This document shows, in pieces, positions 37,201-47,700 of a stretch of DNA of 64,000 nucleotides; position 1 is the stretch's first letter; every line of letters starts with the position of its first letter. Origin of the DNA: Carallia brachiata (Eukaryota; Streptophyta; Magnoliopsida; Malpighiales; Rhizophoraceae); assembly GCA_021464245.1 (NCBI GenBank), contig JADCRB010000002.1:3760573-3824572 (forward strand), read 5' to 3'. A model generated the notes under the pieces. That model had not been told where the DNA came from and did not search any database. It saw nothing but the letters and a program-made list of their open reading frames with translations. The position numbers were made by a program, and so were the translations under genes.

Positions 37201-39152
37201 TTGTCAAGAAGGGCAAACTATTGCCTGATTCATAAATCAAATCCTATTTCATAATCTTCAAAGGAAAAAAAGAAGAAAGCAATTGAAGCAAAAATCTAAA
37301 AAAAAAAAAAAGGCATATGCAGAACAGACAACTGCCGGGGCAAAATTGTGGGGGTAATAACAAGGAAAAAAAAAAAAAAAAAAAGCAAAAAAGACAAAAA
37401 GGATCTTCAGGTTCATCATCTGCCTTAAAGAGCCAGAAATTAAATGAATGAACATTAGAATAGAACCAGTTCCCCTCAAATATAAATGCAATGATAAACT
37501 TAAGTACATGAAGCCACCAATCAACCAATGGAGGAAAGGGAGATCGAGAGAACAGTCTGATACCTATATAGATGGCACGAAGCATTGCTTTGAGGTTATT
37601 AACATCATGACGTAAGTGGGACAAAAAAGTAGCAAGATCATCTCCATCAAAAAGATCCATTGCTGTGACTCTGTGCTTCTCAAGAACAGCATCAAGAGCA
37701 GATGCATAAGAATCATCCCGTGATTGTGCTTTGTAGATAAGGTCATACATCATATCTGTCACTTTTGACATAGCTGACACGACCACTAACTTCCCTTCTG
37801 ATCCATCCTTCGCAATTACCTCAGCTACGTTCCTCATTCTCTCTGCATTTCCCACACAAGTGCCACCAAACTTATGGACTGACCACATGTCACCATTTGG
37901 AATGGAAACGTTTTCCTTGTATTCATCAAGTAGAATGGCTAGACACAAAATGAACATACATATAAGCTGTAAGATTGTTTAACTTTAAACATGAAAAAAA
38001 AAAAAAAAAAAAAGACAGATAACAAATTCAAGAGATAGTGAAACAACCTCTAACTGAAGCAGAGACATGGGTGAGCGACAAGTCCTTTTTCCTTTCCAAA
38101 TAAACAAAGCCAGTTCTGAAACAAAAGAAAGAGCATCTTAAGCATTCTTTTAAGAATAGTAGAATAAAGATTTTTAGAATAAAGATTTTAACTTCAAACC
38201 TAGGACGGCAAGTCAAGCTAAGGATCGGGGCATACATATAAGGAAAAAAATGTCCTTTAAAGTAAAAGACCGAACCCAAGAAGAGAAGCGTTAAAAATAC
38301 ATCTCTCCACACATGCATATGCAGATGTCATGCCATCCACCAAAACAACAAAAGGGTACTTAAAGTGCAAAAGGTTTCGTTAAAGGCAGAGTTATTGTAA
38401 GAGGAGAGAGAGAGACGGAATTCTTCAGCTTCTTAGTCTCATATGATACTCACGAAATGGGAAAAAGAAAACCAAAAAAAACAAAAAAAAAGCCCAATCC
38501 ACAGCAACAGAGAAACCCACTATCAAAATCTACAACGGTCTCTCTCTGTCATGAGAAAATATCGCTCTTTATACCTCTAATTCGAAAACGAGAAGGGAAC
38601 AAAGAGAAGATAACGAGATGGGCGGCGGTTTCTTGCAGTAAACCAGTCATTGTGGCTAATGCCAAATCGATTGAAGATATGGCTTCCAATCTTAATGGCA
38701 TGTCCACTACCAAGAGAGTACAAATGAGTTGCCGCTGGTTTTGCACGGCTAAAGCTACCTCTAGGACTTGCAGGGTTAGGGTTTCAGCTGTGGATTCATT
38801 TGAAAGCTCCTCCGATTTCGTCAAAAGCGCTATGGAACTAGTTGCATCGATTTTAGATATTAGTTTAGGGGAATTTTCTTTCACTCAATTTTCATCGACA
38901 GTTTTCTCAGAAAACCAAATAAAAAACACAAAGAAAACCAAGAAAAACCAAACCAACAAAAAACACAAAAAAAAAAAAAAGAAGAAAAGGAAAACGGAAC
39001 CTGGAAAAAGGAGAGCGAGCAATGACAGAAAAATGTGGACATTGAGAAAGAAAGATATTGTTGTTGTTTGGGAGCTTGGCGTCGTGCGCCAATTTCTTGT
39101 GAATGCAAAAAGAGGCTCTACAAATCATCGAGGACGACGACGACAAAGCCAT
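24318..39152 (-). CDS. AKHSDH: Bifunctional aspartokinase/homoserine dehydrogenase, plastid
   Basis: The enzyme phosphorylates aspartate and reduces aspartate semialdehyde to homoserine, feeding Thr, Met and Ile synthesis in plastids. Exons (minus): 39152-39001, 38115-38048, 37938-37564, 36980-36892, 36798-36495, 35909-35857, 35765-35551, 35454-35367, 35291-35178, 33570-33472, 33353-33159, 31622-31540, 28177-27952, 26169-26024, 25916-25781, 25465-25382, 25298-25206, 24563-24318. They total 2766 bp and 921 aa, the family length, with every phase closing. Residues 1-88 are a Ser-rich transit peptide (MALSSSSSMICRAS). Aspartokinase starts at KFGGT (96-100), with GFIASTPQNIPTTLKRDGSD further on. 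Two ACT domains (about 403-475, 487-560; Thr feedback in this family) precede the homoserine dehydrogenase, with the NAD(P) loop GIIGPGLIG (566-574), PDPRDDLSGTDVARK (767-781) and end LASYLGAPS. Intron 14 is GC-AG. M687 replaces the usual Gln of GPLDQ. Exon 1 is the least certain: its donor (CCAG/GTTCCG) was chosen by phase and transit-peptide quality. Confidence 0.93.
25000..25025. repeat. Run of 26 C inside AK-HSDH intron 17
   Basis: An uninterrupted C tract on the plus strand, hence a G tract in the AK-HSDH pre-mRNA, in an otherwise AT-rich region. G-tracts can fold into quadruplexes, and homopolymers of this length are also a common place for sequencing-length error. Confidence 0.85.
26015..26030 (-). 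other. GC-AG 5' splice site of AK-HSDH intron 14
   Basis: The exon ends ATATTCAG and the intron starts GCAAGT (first intron base at 26023). Joining to exon 15 (CGGGACATTGAGC) restores the family sequence EGIFSGTLSYIFNNF in frame. No nearby GT would do so. AG/GCAAGT is the consensus of the minor GC-AG intron class. Confidence 0.85.
28919..29062 (+). mobile_element. Ty1/copia LTR, plus orientation, in AK-HSDH intron 12
   Basis: TG at 28919 to CA at 29062, 144 bp, with GTGATAGACTAGTAATATAA and TGTGTGGGCTTTTCAGCATC. It is followed directly by TAGTATCAGAGC (29063-29074), the primer-binding site for initiator Met tRNA seen in plant copia elements. The same LTR occurs inverted at 30008-30152. Confidence 0.75.
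29063..29360 (+). mobile_element. Copia primer-binding site and leader fragment
   Basis: After the primer site comes an untranslated leader (AGAGAGAGTTTCCCAAGAGA, a poly-A tract at 29168-29187, a poly-T tract at 29289-29307). At about 29342 there is an ATG-containing stretch that stops after a few codons. The orientation is opposite to the reverse-transcriptase fragment that follows. Confidence 0.55.
29361..30007 (-). mobile_element. Ty1/copia reverse-transcriptase fragment
   Basis: The minus strand reads EQPLGFVA, KKSFYGLKQSSRACFGKFSE, VHVDDIIKTGSD, KGLGQLKYFLGIEVA, FSQRKYALDLLSETGLL and RYRQIVGKLNYLGVTRLDI. These are the successive RT motifs of plant copia elements, including the catalytic DD of VDD. 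Stops and frameshifts interrupt it. It abuts the end of the minus-strand LTR with no primer site or gag between them, so it is a rearranged piece, not a normal 5' end. Confidence 0.82.
30008..30152 (-). mobile_element. Ty1/copia LTR, minus orientation
   Basis: Reverse-complement partner of 28919-29062; on the minus strand it starts TGTCGAGAATATTGGTGTGT. The polypurine tract TTGAGGGGGAG lies just upstream on the minus strand (30153-30163), so this is a 3' LTR. Its downstream terminus joins RT coding sequence directly. Confidence 0.75.
30153..30250 (-). mobile_element. End of copia pol and polypurine tract
   Basis: The minus strand encodes a remnant with TNILTKSLHGAKDQCSL, the familiar C-terminal ADILTKxL-type end of copia RNase H, followed by the polypurine tract. 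The upstream part of pol is cut off by the TRIM element that begins at 30251. Confidence 0.65.
30251..30771 (-). mobile_element. TRIM: complete miniature LTR retrotransposon, 521 bp
   Basis: Two LTRs of 202 and 203 bp (30251-30452 and 30569-30771) each run TG to CA as written on the plus strand. They flank only 116 bp of internal DNA. On the minus strand the primer-binding site TGGTATTAGAGC (30557-30568) touches the 5' LTR with no gap and matches the initiator Met-tRNA site of plant retroelements except one base. The polypurine tract GTGAGGGGGCA touches the 3' LTR. Such elements encode nothing and are mobilised by other retrotransposons. The 5-bp flanks (GTTGG and ATAAC) do not match, so the target duplication is lost or the element recombined. 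It sits in copia pol remains inside AK-HSDH intron 12. Confidence 0.85.
34200..34238. repeat. (CT)n microsatellite in AK-HSDH intron 9
   Basis: About 19 CT units, preceded by CGCTCTCGCTCT and followed by CCCTCCCTCC-type sequence. It reads as (GA)n on the transcript strand. Confidence 0.9.
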
Positions 39153-39408
39153 AGAAGTAGCACAGCCAGGAGACCGAACAACAGACAACAGATACCAGCG
39201 CGTCACTCGCTCTCTTTCCCTCGGCAAATGGTGGGTGGGTGGGGGCGGGTGGTTATTATTTATTTAGTCCGACTGCGAGGAGGAGAGGTGGACAGCCCAA
39301 GCCAAGCCAAGCCAAACCAAACCAAAGTGTGACAGAGCCTGTTTCTGCTGTTGTCACTCTGTTTTTTTTTTTTTTCTTTTTTTTTTCTTTTAATTTGGTA
39401 AATTATTA
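39153..39408. promoter_or_regulatory. Upstream region of AK-HSDH
   Basis: The 256 bp before the chosen ATG include a short direct repeat (AAGCCAAGCCAAGCCAAACC, 39299-39318) and an AAATAAATAATAA stretch on the minus strand near 39252-39265 that could serve as a TATA-like element about 100 bp upstream of the ATG. No other motif is distinct. Confidence 0.3.
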
Positions 39409-40218
39409 AGGGTGCATTATATATTCTTTTTTTTTTAACACTAAAAATCGTTGCATTAATATTGAATGAAATTGTATACAAATCCAACGCAGCGACATTA
39501 GAAAAATCTGCACAAAATAAGAATATAATATGGTCAAATTAACATAATTTGGTTACACAGACCATTAACTAACTGGACGCAAGTCCTATTTTAATAAAGC
39601 CCTCCAATAAGTGTATACACTGAACTATACCTAAACATACCTAAAACTAAGATCCTAGATAGATCTAGTCCAGTCAGACAAAACTGTAGATGATAGCACC
39701 AACCACATTTTGACAAACCTGCGACAAAAGTCAATTGAATACGTTCGGCAACAATTTCCTAAAATATTGATCAACATGATAGACAAAAGGACAAAGAAAC
39801 AACCCATAGCTCCCATTTGAAGTAGACACAACAAATCCCATTCGATCCAGAAGAGGCAAAGGTGAGGGGAAATGGAGACCGTAACAACAGCAAAGGAGAC
39901 GACAAATATGGTGGTTGACAACAAAGAAAGCTGGATCTAGTAATAGGAATGCCATTAGTTTCTTTTATTAAGCTAGATCTAAGCATAATAAAGGGAAGAG
40001 GGAGCTAACACAGAAGGTGAAGAAAAGATAAAGAAAGACAGAGAGCAGGGAGGCAGATAATGAAGAGAGAAACAAAATGAAAGATTGGGAGGAGAGTAGG
40101 GTTGGGTGTCCAGTAGTGGTGGCTCTCGAAAGTGACTTTTGCTTTTGGGCGAGAGAGTATAGAGTGAGAGAAGAGAGAAGTCAGAGAGAGACTTGCGCTT
40201 TGACTAGCAGGGTGCATT
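39409..40218 (-). mobile_element. Retroposed sequence (processed transcript or LINE/SINE-like) with target duplication
   Basis: AGGGTGCATT occurs at 39409-39418 and 40209-40218, exactly 800 bp apart, and further bases (TATA) also agree. Between them, read on the minus strand, is a CT-rich start like a 5' UTR (CTCTCTCTGACTTCTCTCTT), about 790 bp without a recognised protein, and a 3' end GATTTTTAGTGTT followed by an A-run (39427-39436). A-tail plus flanking direct repeats is the mark of LINE-mediated retroposition. Short open frames of 70-89 codons exist in three frames, none recognised. It may be a retrocopy of a non-coding or unrecognised mRNA, or a non-LTR element I do not know. Confidence 0.65.
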
Positions 40219-41110
40219 TTATACTGAATAATATAAGATAAGACAGTGTATGATAGGATAAGCTATACATGATCTTATACTATACTTGGATATCATTTAA
40301 CAATATAGGATAATCATGTAATATAGTGTATTAAAATAATTTGTTGTCCCTTTTGAATAATCAAATTATTTTTATTATTTAATTTAAACATTTTTATAGC
40401 AAATTAATAAAATTAAACTTTGAAATTATTTTATTTTACTTATTAATAATTTAATTTTTTATTAAAATTTTAAATTCTTGCTAATTATACAAAATATTCA
40501 TAAAATAAAAAAATTAATGGCCACTTAAATATCCCTGAACTATATAAACTACGCATCAAAACTAAAAAGTGAGAAAGAGAGGTGAGAGAAAAAGGGAGAG
40601 GGATGGAGGTGATAGATGTGGGAAAGAGATGGGAGAGAGAGAGAGAGGGAGGGAGAGAGATGGGACAGAGAATAAGAGAGATGAGAGAGAGGGAGAGAGA
40701 TGGGGAGAGAGGGAAAGAGATGGGGGGAGAGGGTAATAGATCGGAGAGAGATTAGAAAGAGGGGAAAGAAGAGATGAGAGAGAGAAAGGAAGAGAGAGCA
40801 TGGAGCTTACGACAGCGATGGTGATGGTTGGAACAATGACAAGAGTAAAGATAATAAAAAACTTTTTGACTAATGTTATAGTTTTTTATATTGAGGATAT
40901 TTTGGGAAATTGACTAAACTCATATCGTGGGATAATCTAGCTGATAGGACTATATGGGATAATATTAGCCTATAAACATAAAATAGCAATCCTATACTAT
41001 CCTAATCAAATAGTAATTAAAACTAGCCTATCATATACTATCATATAGCTTTTAGGTGTATTTTTTACTCAACTAGATGTGTTTGCTATGCAAATAATGG
41101 ATAATATAGA
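40219..41110. mobile_element. Worn inverted-repeat element with GA-rich core
   Basis: AGTGTATGATAGGATAAGCT near 40245 and the reverse complement of CTAGCCTATCATATACTATC near 41024 are alike, as are several GGATAATAT words at both sides, suggesting a MITE with long degenerate arms. The core at 40565-40800 is an imperfect GAGA/GGGA tract that produces false Leu/Ser-rich ORFs on the minus strand. The ends and superfamily are not defined. Confidence 0.35.
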
Positions 41111-41149
41111 ATAGAACAATATAAGATATTAAAATACGAAAAAGGTACA

Positions 41150-41358
41150 TAGTCACGGAAAAAGTAAGACATAGAGCCGAGACTTACAATACAATCGACC
41201 ACTTTTTTCTACAACCAGATGATTTCTCTCTGCAACAAAAATAAAAATAATTTTTTTATCAGTTGTTTTTTGCAAAAAAAAAGTTTATGGTTGCTGAAAA
41301 GAAGTGGTCCATTGCAATGTGTCGGCTCCACTTCTCACCTTTCCCGTATCAATGTAAT
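41150..41358. mobile_element. Foldback MITE with ~65-bp arms
   Basis: The left arm includes GTAAGACATAGAGCCGAGAC and ATCGACCACTTTTTTCTACA. The reverse complement of the right arm includes GTGAGAAGTGGAGCCGACAC and ATGGACCACTTCTTTTCAGC. The arms are separated by a short AT-rich loop near 41240-41285. Non-coding. Confidence 0.65.
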
Positions 41359-41654
41359 TGGACTCATTACAATATTACTTCGATTAGGATAATGTGCATC
41401 CCATAGACACGTCTCCCTTTATTGGCTCTTTTTTTTTTTTTCCTTTTACCCGTTGCTCTCCTAAAGTGGGGAACATCTTATTAGAGATTATACGTTTGCC
41501 CCAGGGGAGCGGAGTACCTAGTTTTTTTTGTTACAATATAGGATAGAGTACATCCTATATTACTTTGGAATTGTGTGGCTTTATGGACTCTGCAACGATG
41601 CTTTGCCGAATCAAACAAAAAATTGTATATCTAGATGTATAGTATCAGATTATG
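41359..41654. other. Spacer with short repeats
   Basis: No gene. It has a poly-T tract near 41430 and a short inverted pair, ATATAGGAT and ATCCTATAT, around 41535-41563. Confidence 0.4.
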
Positions 41655-43020
41655 TTTTCCCACAGTTATAGTTTCAGTCCATCCGAGGCTGCCAACCTAA
41701 GTTGCACGGACACAGACATGACAACACGGTTACAGTGGACACAGACAAGATGACACATCAATTTTGAAAAAATTAAGATACAGATATTAGGGTTGGTAGG
41801 TTCCAAAAGCAGACAAAGGGGATGAAAAGAGAGAGAATTCAAAAGAGAAAAAGAAAGAAAGTTTGTAGAGAGAGAAAACTTTTGGGATTCAATCTTCTTC
41901 TTGTTTATTCCATAGTACCAAAAAGTATTTATAGGGTACATGTGACTATAAAGGAAGACTAACGTCTATCTTTATTGACTAACAGTCACTAACGGCTACA
42001 CATTCATCTGATACCATCATTGCAAAAAAAACTCGAAGCAAGAAAACAAACACATAATGACTTTAATGGTTAAAATGAATTCCCAGGTCCTGACATTTTC
42101 CCCCCAACCAAATCGGCTTTGTCCTCAAGGCAATTTAAAACTGAAAGTCAGGGAATTGGGAAGAGATGTAACTTTAGTCCTTCCAAGTTTCATCATTCAA
42201 TGATAAGTTCGCCTATTTAACCATAGCCTGCACCAATGCTCGGTTGTTGCACTTGACAATGCGACAAGCCACCACTGCCACCAGTTCAACTTTCAATTGA
42301 CCATCAAGACCTGTCAATAGAAGCTACAGCAACACATCATTAGTCTCTCCCACAACCTTCTTTAGCAATGAGACATGGAAGACAAGGTGTATAGTTGACC
42401 CCACAGGTAATTGAAATTTATAAACCACTATGCCAATCATAGCAAGCATAACAAAAGGTCCATAGCATTTAGAGGTGACTTTGAGATTCTTTCGCAAACC
42501 CATAATATATGTCCTTAAGGTTGCAACTTTAAATAAATTATATCACACACTTCAAAACTTTGTTCACTTTAGCCTTGATTAGCAAAATACTTCTTTTGCT
42601 CCTACACTTTACCAAGCTAGTCTTTAAGCAAAACATTGAGGTAGTCTTGTTCACGAAGAAAAGTCTCAATAGTTGCGACCTGAGATTGTTGTGTTGGTAA
42701 TTCAGTAAGATAGAAAGGGTCAGAACTGTAGACGACTTTGAAGGGTAGTATCCCATCAGTAGAATGTTGGCTACTATTATACCAATATTCAGCTAAGTAA
42801 AGCCATTTGGCCCAATTTTTGAGCCTATGATAGGTCTTTCACCGCAAATAAGTCTCAACACAATGATTTAACCTCTTGGTCTACTCGTTGGACTAAGGAT
42901 AGTAAAGCTCATATGCAGTTCAGTCCCAAGCATTTTGAATAACTCCTTGTATCACCAATTTTGCCTGGTTTTACCATGTTATATCCTTATTAGAACTGTC
43001 ACATTTTTCTAACCACGATC
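41655..43020 (-). mobile_element. Ty3/gypsy retrotransposon, 3' half and LTR, broken
   Basis: The minus strand carries integrase remnants: LFKMLGTELHMS (about 42930), CGERPIIGSKIGPNGFT, then YYPSKSSTV. Then KVTSKCYGPFVMLAMIGI, VYKFQLPVGSTIHLVFHVSL is the C-terminal integrase fold of plant gypsy elements (about 42350-42490). GGTTGGGGGGAAAA (about 42100-42113) is the polypurine tract and TGTCAGGACCTGGGAATTC starts the LTR near 42098. The LTR has a TATA-like CTATAAATAC (about 41930) and runs into a GACAC-rich repeat at 41697-41790. There are many stops and it is inactive. Confidence 0.75.
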
Positions 43021-44045
43021 ATATACCTGTTGTGTGCATATATTACGTAGGATTCGTTTTATAAGAGAAAATGTAAAAATAAATAAATAAATAGTTGATT
43101 ATGCTTTAAGTAAGCTTAATTAATACTAAGCAAGTTTAAGTTAATATAAACCTAAATTAAGCTTAATTATAATTAATTTAGACTGAACGTGATTAATAAT
43201 AATTAATTACAATTAATTAACACCAATCAAGATTAATTAAACCTTAAACGTAATTAGTTGGTCCATAATCGCGATTAAGGTTACTTGTAATTAATTAGTA
43301 TTAATTGTGATTTATTAAACCCTTAAACTTAATTAATGGTTAAGATTAGGATTGATTAAAATTAATTAAATTAAAATAAGAAAATAAAAATAAAAAGGAA
43401 AAGATATTTTATTAAAATGATAATATAATGAGATATTTTATTTTAAATTATAATAAATATTGTTAAAGTATTATTACTTAAAGAAAGATAAATAATAAAT
43501 ATTAATAATGATAATAGTAATAATAATAATAATAATGATATAACAATAGTGATAATAATGATAAAAGTAAATAACAAAGTATAATGGTAAAACAACAAAA
43601 AAAAAGGGAAAGATAGATAGATAATAAATGGTGATGAAAGAGAAGAAAAAATAAAAAAATAAAAAATAAATGTGATGATAAAACCAAAAAAAAAAAAAAG
43701 AGGAAGGGAAAAGATAATTAAGGATAATAATAAATAAATAAATAAAAAGTAAAAGGAAAAAAAAGGAAGAGAAAAAAAAGGAAAAAAAAGAATAATAATA
43801 ATAAATGGATAAAGTAATATTAAAATTGAAATATTATTATTGTTAAAAAAAAAAAAGCGAGAGAGAAAAATAAGTAGGACATTTAAATTGGATTTGGGAA
43901 CTCTCAAGAGAGAACTAGGGAGGTCGAGAGAGGGAAGAGAGATGAGAGAGAGAAGGAAAAGGAAAGAAAGAAAAATTGGAAAAATTAACCGAGGATGCCT
44001 ACGCGTCACATTCATAACCTGCATGTTGAGATTAGGCAAAAGATT
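43021..44045. other. Low-complexity AT-rich DNA
   Basis: AATTAA/TTAATTA words dominate at 43080-43380 and AATAATAAT/AAAAAGGAAA tracts at 43400-43990. They create a 198-codon Phe/Leu/Ile-rich open frame on the minus strand that is compositional, not a gene. GGGAACTCTCAAGAGAGAA (43897) starts a GA-rich segment. Confidence 0.6.
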
Positions 44046-44640
44046 GCTTTAAGTAATGTTGATTATAAGTTTGCTACTGACGTGCATCATCAAGATAAGC
44101 ATAGGTGATTTTGTCATGATTCGCATTCGTCCTGAGCGATTCCCTAAAAACAAGCTCAATAAGTTGTAAGCTCGAACTATTGGGCCATATCCCATCATTG
44201 AAAAACTTGGACCTAATGCATATTTACTTAATTTACCATCTGACTTGAATTTAGTCCTATTTTCAATGTGGAGGATTTGACACCTCATCGAGGTACTTTC
44301 GAGCCTCTTTCTCTGCCTTCTAATCTCTCTGTAAAAACTGCTATGCCAAGCCGCCTACTTTTGTTCCACGTGTTGAGGATGTCGAGATTATCCTAGATGA
44401 TGAGTATGTTGCTTCTTCTCATGAAGGATTTCAACACTTCCTTGTTCAGTAGAAAGGTCGTCCCACCTCTAATGCTACTTGGGTTCTTGAGAATGATCTT
44501 CGATTGATGGATCCTGAGTTACTTGATGCTTTCTTGGCACCTTCCTCAACGGAGTCGAGTTCTTTTCAACCAAAGGGGAATGATGCAGTTGTAGTTGCTG
44601 ATAAGGATTTCTTTTCCTGGAAGAAATTTTGAAATTTGCG
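44046..44640 (+). mobile_element. Ty3/gypsy chromovirus pol end with chromodomain, broken
   Basis: The plus strand reads GDFVMIRIRPERFPKNKLNK, a stop, ARTIGPYPIIEKLGPNAYLL and NLPSDLNL: integrase C-terminus. Then NVEDLTPHRGTFEPLS, and DVEIILDDEYVASSHEGFQH, FLVQ, stop, KGRPTSNATWVLENDLRLMD, a chromodomain of the kind that directs chromovirus integration. At least three stops or shifts occur. AAAGGGGAATGATGC (about 44573) is the likely polypurine tract. Opposite in orientation to the gypsy piece at 41.7-43.0 kb and a different subfamily. Confidence 0.8.
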
Positions 44641-44965
44641 GTCCACGTAGGATAGGATTTGTTATACAGTTATTAAATTTTATCTTATTTAGAACGTGTT
44701 AGTTACATGTTTATTTTTCAGTTATTTCCATAATTATCTGTTAGTAGTTATTTTCATTTCTATTTAGGTTTTGTTAAGCTCTATAAATAAAGCTCGAGAC
44801 ATTGTTATTTTTCAAACTTGTTATGCAATTGAATATTGATTTTAGAATATCTCTTGAGTGGATTCTCTTATTTTTCGAGTGGATTCCCTAGTGTTTTTAG
44901 TTGTCAGGTGGATTCCTGACTTAGGTTGTTTTCCATTCATACTCACCCTACATTAACTAATTTTA
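44641..44965 (+). mobile_element. Probable chromovirus 3' LTR
   Basis: It follows the polypurine tract and contains CTATAAATAAAGC (about 44781), a TATA/polyadenylation-type signal, and GAGTGGATTCTCTTATTTTT, GAGTGGATTCCC, GGTGGATTCC near the end, typical of chromovirus LTRs. Exact TG/CA ends are not fixed. Confidence 0.5.
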
Positions 44966-45279
44966 AAAAAAAATTGGACATAAACACGGTTAGGACTATA
45001 TATATATATATACATATACACACTCAAAAGAAAGAAAATACTTGACAATTTACGGAGGACCTCAGAAGCTCCAATAACCCATCGTTGTGCACCGTGCTTT
45101 CTTAAAAGAATTTGATTAAGAAAGATCCAAAACTAGAAAGTTTTGTACATTTCATTCTTTGATTCTTTCTTTCTTATTCTTTTTATTTCTTTTTCAAAAT
45201 GTTTTTTTGTGTGTACGATGACTCTTTGAAAACCTCTAGGAATGAACAGAAATTTTAAAAAAAAAGTTAATTTTTGAAT

Positions 45280-46320
45280 TCTTTTAAAAAATATTGAAAA
45301 ATATCTAAACGTGTCCGAACAGTGTCGAACACTTCTGATGCACATGTCTAACACGCGTGTCTTTTTTTTTTTCAATTTTTTTTTGTTGGACACTTTTTGC
45401 CGTATCTGATACATATCCGTCGCTTGTTGGACGCGTGTCTGTATCTAACATGTATCTGACACTTTCTACCTTCATTTTTTCCTGTGTCCGTGCTTCAATG
45501 CTTATATTGTAAATTCCCATGAAATTTACAAAATACATAACAAATGTTTTTTCTTACTAGCATTTAAAATAGCATACAAAACATCAAACCACTTTACGCT
45601 CACAACAATTAACACTTACATAGCACCTAAAATACATAGATATAGACACCAGACACAGACAAGACATGACACAAACATAAGGACACGTAGATTCTCAAAA
45701 AATTAAGACATGAATACAATGAGGACATGATTATAAAATATATATATTAGATATTATATATGTGTAATTTAGATATTTTCAATAACTTTATTATTTTTTC
45801 AACATATAATTTATAATAATTATTATGGTATTTTATGATATAATTAGTATTTTGTTAAGAATTTTAAAAGAATATTATATATAACATAATTTTTGAGAAA
45901 TTATACATTAAAATAATTAATTGGTTCACAAAAATTAAAGTAGTTAACATAATTGATAAAATAATAAATATTCATTAATTATAATTTTTTTACTATCAAA
46001 TTATTCATTAGTATATTAGAAAAAAATATTATGTGTATGATTTTTAATAAATTTAAAATTAATTTTATACTGTTTATATAATATATGTATGAGACACATT
46101 AATTAAAAATACTAGACACATGTATTGAAAGTATTTGACATGTTTGTTCGAATTTTTTTATCTTAACTTTTTAGTTGGACACATTTTAGAGCACCCAACA
46201 CATGTCTAAAGAGTATCGAACCATATGTCTAAAGAGTATCGAATGAGTGTCGTATCCAACACGTATATACGATATGGACACGCATTATTTTGAAAGTGTC
46301 CGTGCATCCCAGTATAGCAC
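45280..46320. repeat. GACAC-rich repeat family
   Basis: GTGTCCGTGC occurs at 45484-45493 and 46296-46305, and its reverse complement at 41704-41713. Around each copy are many GACAC/GTGTC, ACGCGTGTC and TATCTGAC words. The AT-rich part at 45740-46090 lies between two such regions, so 45610-46310 may be an element with GACAC-rich ends. No target duplication or ORF was found. Confidence 0.5.
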
Positions 46321-47700
46321 CTAAATTGCAAAAATGTGTTTCTTCCTACTGGTATATAGGACTTACATAGCAAAACAGAACTAATAACACCCACAAACTT
46401 TGATGTTTTCAAACCAAAATCACCTTCTAACCATAATACCCACTACAAATTTGAACTTCAAAATATATATACTCTGGTGCCTTCAACCAACCTTGAGCTG
46501 AAACACTGTCATTTCAGTTGATGAGACCTTAGTAGCTCAAGCTATTTCGACTCCAAAACTTTTGATTTCTCCATATGAAAATTAGCTTTGAACCCCAATA
46601 ACGAACTGCACACATATTTCAACTTCTAAAAAAGGTTATCTGGTGTCGTCAACCATGCTTTCACTAATCAACCGCCGATTCGAGCAAAGAAATTTATGTA
46701 GCCCAAGCAATTTATCTAGTTGATCCTATGAACCATTGCTTTATATTATACCAACTCATCTATCACTGTCTCAAAAATTTAAATGTCACTTACTCATCCA
46801 CCACCGGCTTAATGTACATATTAGTCTGAGACTGAGATCGAGTTGTGCACTTATGGTTCTTTGGGAATGGAATGACCTTTCATTTTTTTTTTTTTTTTGC
46901 AATTTCAAATTTCAAATTCCAAATGCCCACCAAACCCTAAAAAAAACCCTATCCCCAAATTTAATAGTTTTTTAATAGTAGGTCCCATGTGTTTTTGTAA
47001 GATCGGACATGTCTGGAAAAAAGTAATTTGGACATGTGATGACCTCTAATTGTATTTTAAAGCAAGCTTATAAGTTAGTGTAAGACCTCTAATTGTATTT
47101 TAAAGCAAGGATATAAGTCGGTGTAAGAAATATAAGAGGATTGATTTAATCCCAATATGATTTAGTTGTTTTGTATTTTGTCTATCTCTCGTAGTTTTAA
47201 TTTAAACATTAAGCTTCCTTATAATTTTTAATTTTTACATTTTACTCCCTTAGTAAAAATTATGTTAAATTTATTAATAGATATTAATTAAAATTATATT
47301 GTTTTGTAATTATTAATTTTTTTCTATCAAAATTAAAGAAATATGTTATATATCTCTCAAACTAAACTCCATTGTATACTTAAGTTGTATTTCACATTAT
47401 ATTTTTTTACAGTCTTTACTATTTTTAGTGTATTGCATATGTTACTATACAGGTGTTAGATATAATATTTATGCCTAATTTCTACATGAAGATATAATTA
47501 AGTTCTTACGATCCTAAAACAATATAGCTGTAGCCAATTTCTATTAGTAAATTTAACAAAATGTTGTCAAGAGAGTTAGTTGCCAAAATTATGAAGTATA
47601 AGAGAGTTTATTGTTCAACTAAAGCACATTGATTAAACACATTTAACCTAATATAAAACAATAACTTTTGTGAAGCAATATAATAATCTATAACAACAAT
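46321..47700. other. Intergenic DNA with small tandem repeat
   Basis: No gene recognised. GACCTCTAATTGTATTTTAA at 47041 is repeated at 47084 (period 43). The rest is AT-rich. It ends at the LINE insertion site. Confidence 0.5.

Noticed and set aside
38549..38884. Minus-strand ORF considered as AK-HSDH exon 1
   Set aside because: None of its good GT donors gives the phase needed by exon 2, and it lacks a transit-peptide look. The 39152-39001 exon fits in phase and composition.
38457..39332. 291-codon plus-strand ORF
   Set aside because: It lies opposite AK-HSDH exon 1 and intron 1, is full of Lys/Thr runs from A-rich DNA, and has no family resemblance. The minus-strand exon structure explains the region.
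40562..40801. Leu/Ser/Pro-rich minus ORF
   Set aside because: Translation of an imperfect GA/GGGA repeat tract.
43443..44039. 198-codon Phe/Leu/Ile-rich minus ORF
   Set aside because: Produced by AAT/AAAAAG low-complexity DNA; no membrane-protein family pattern.
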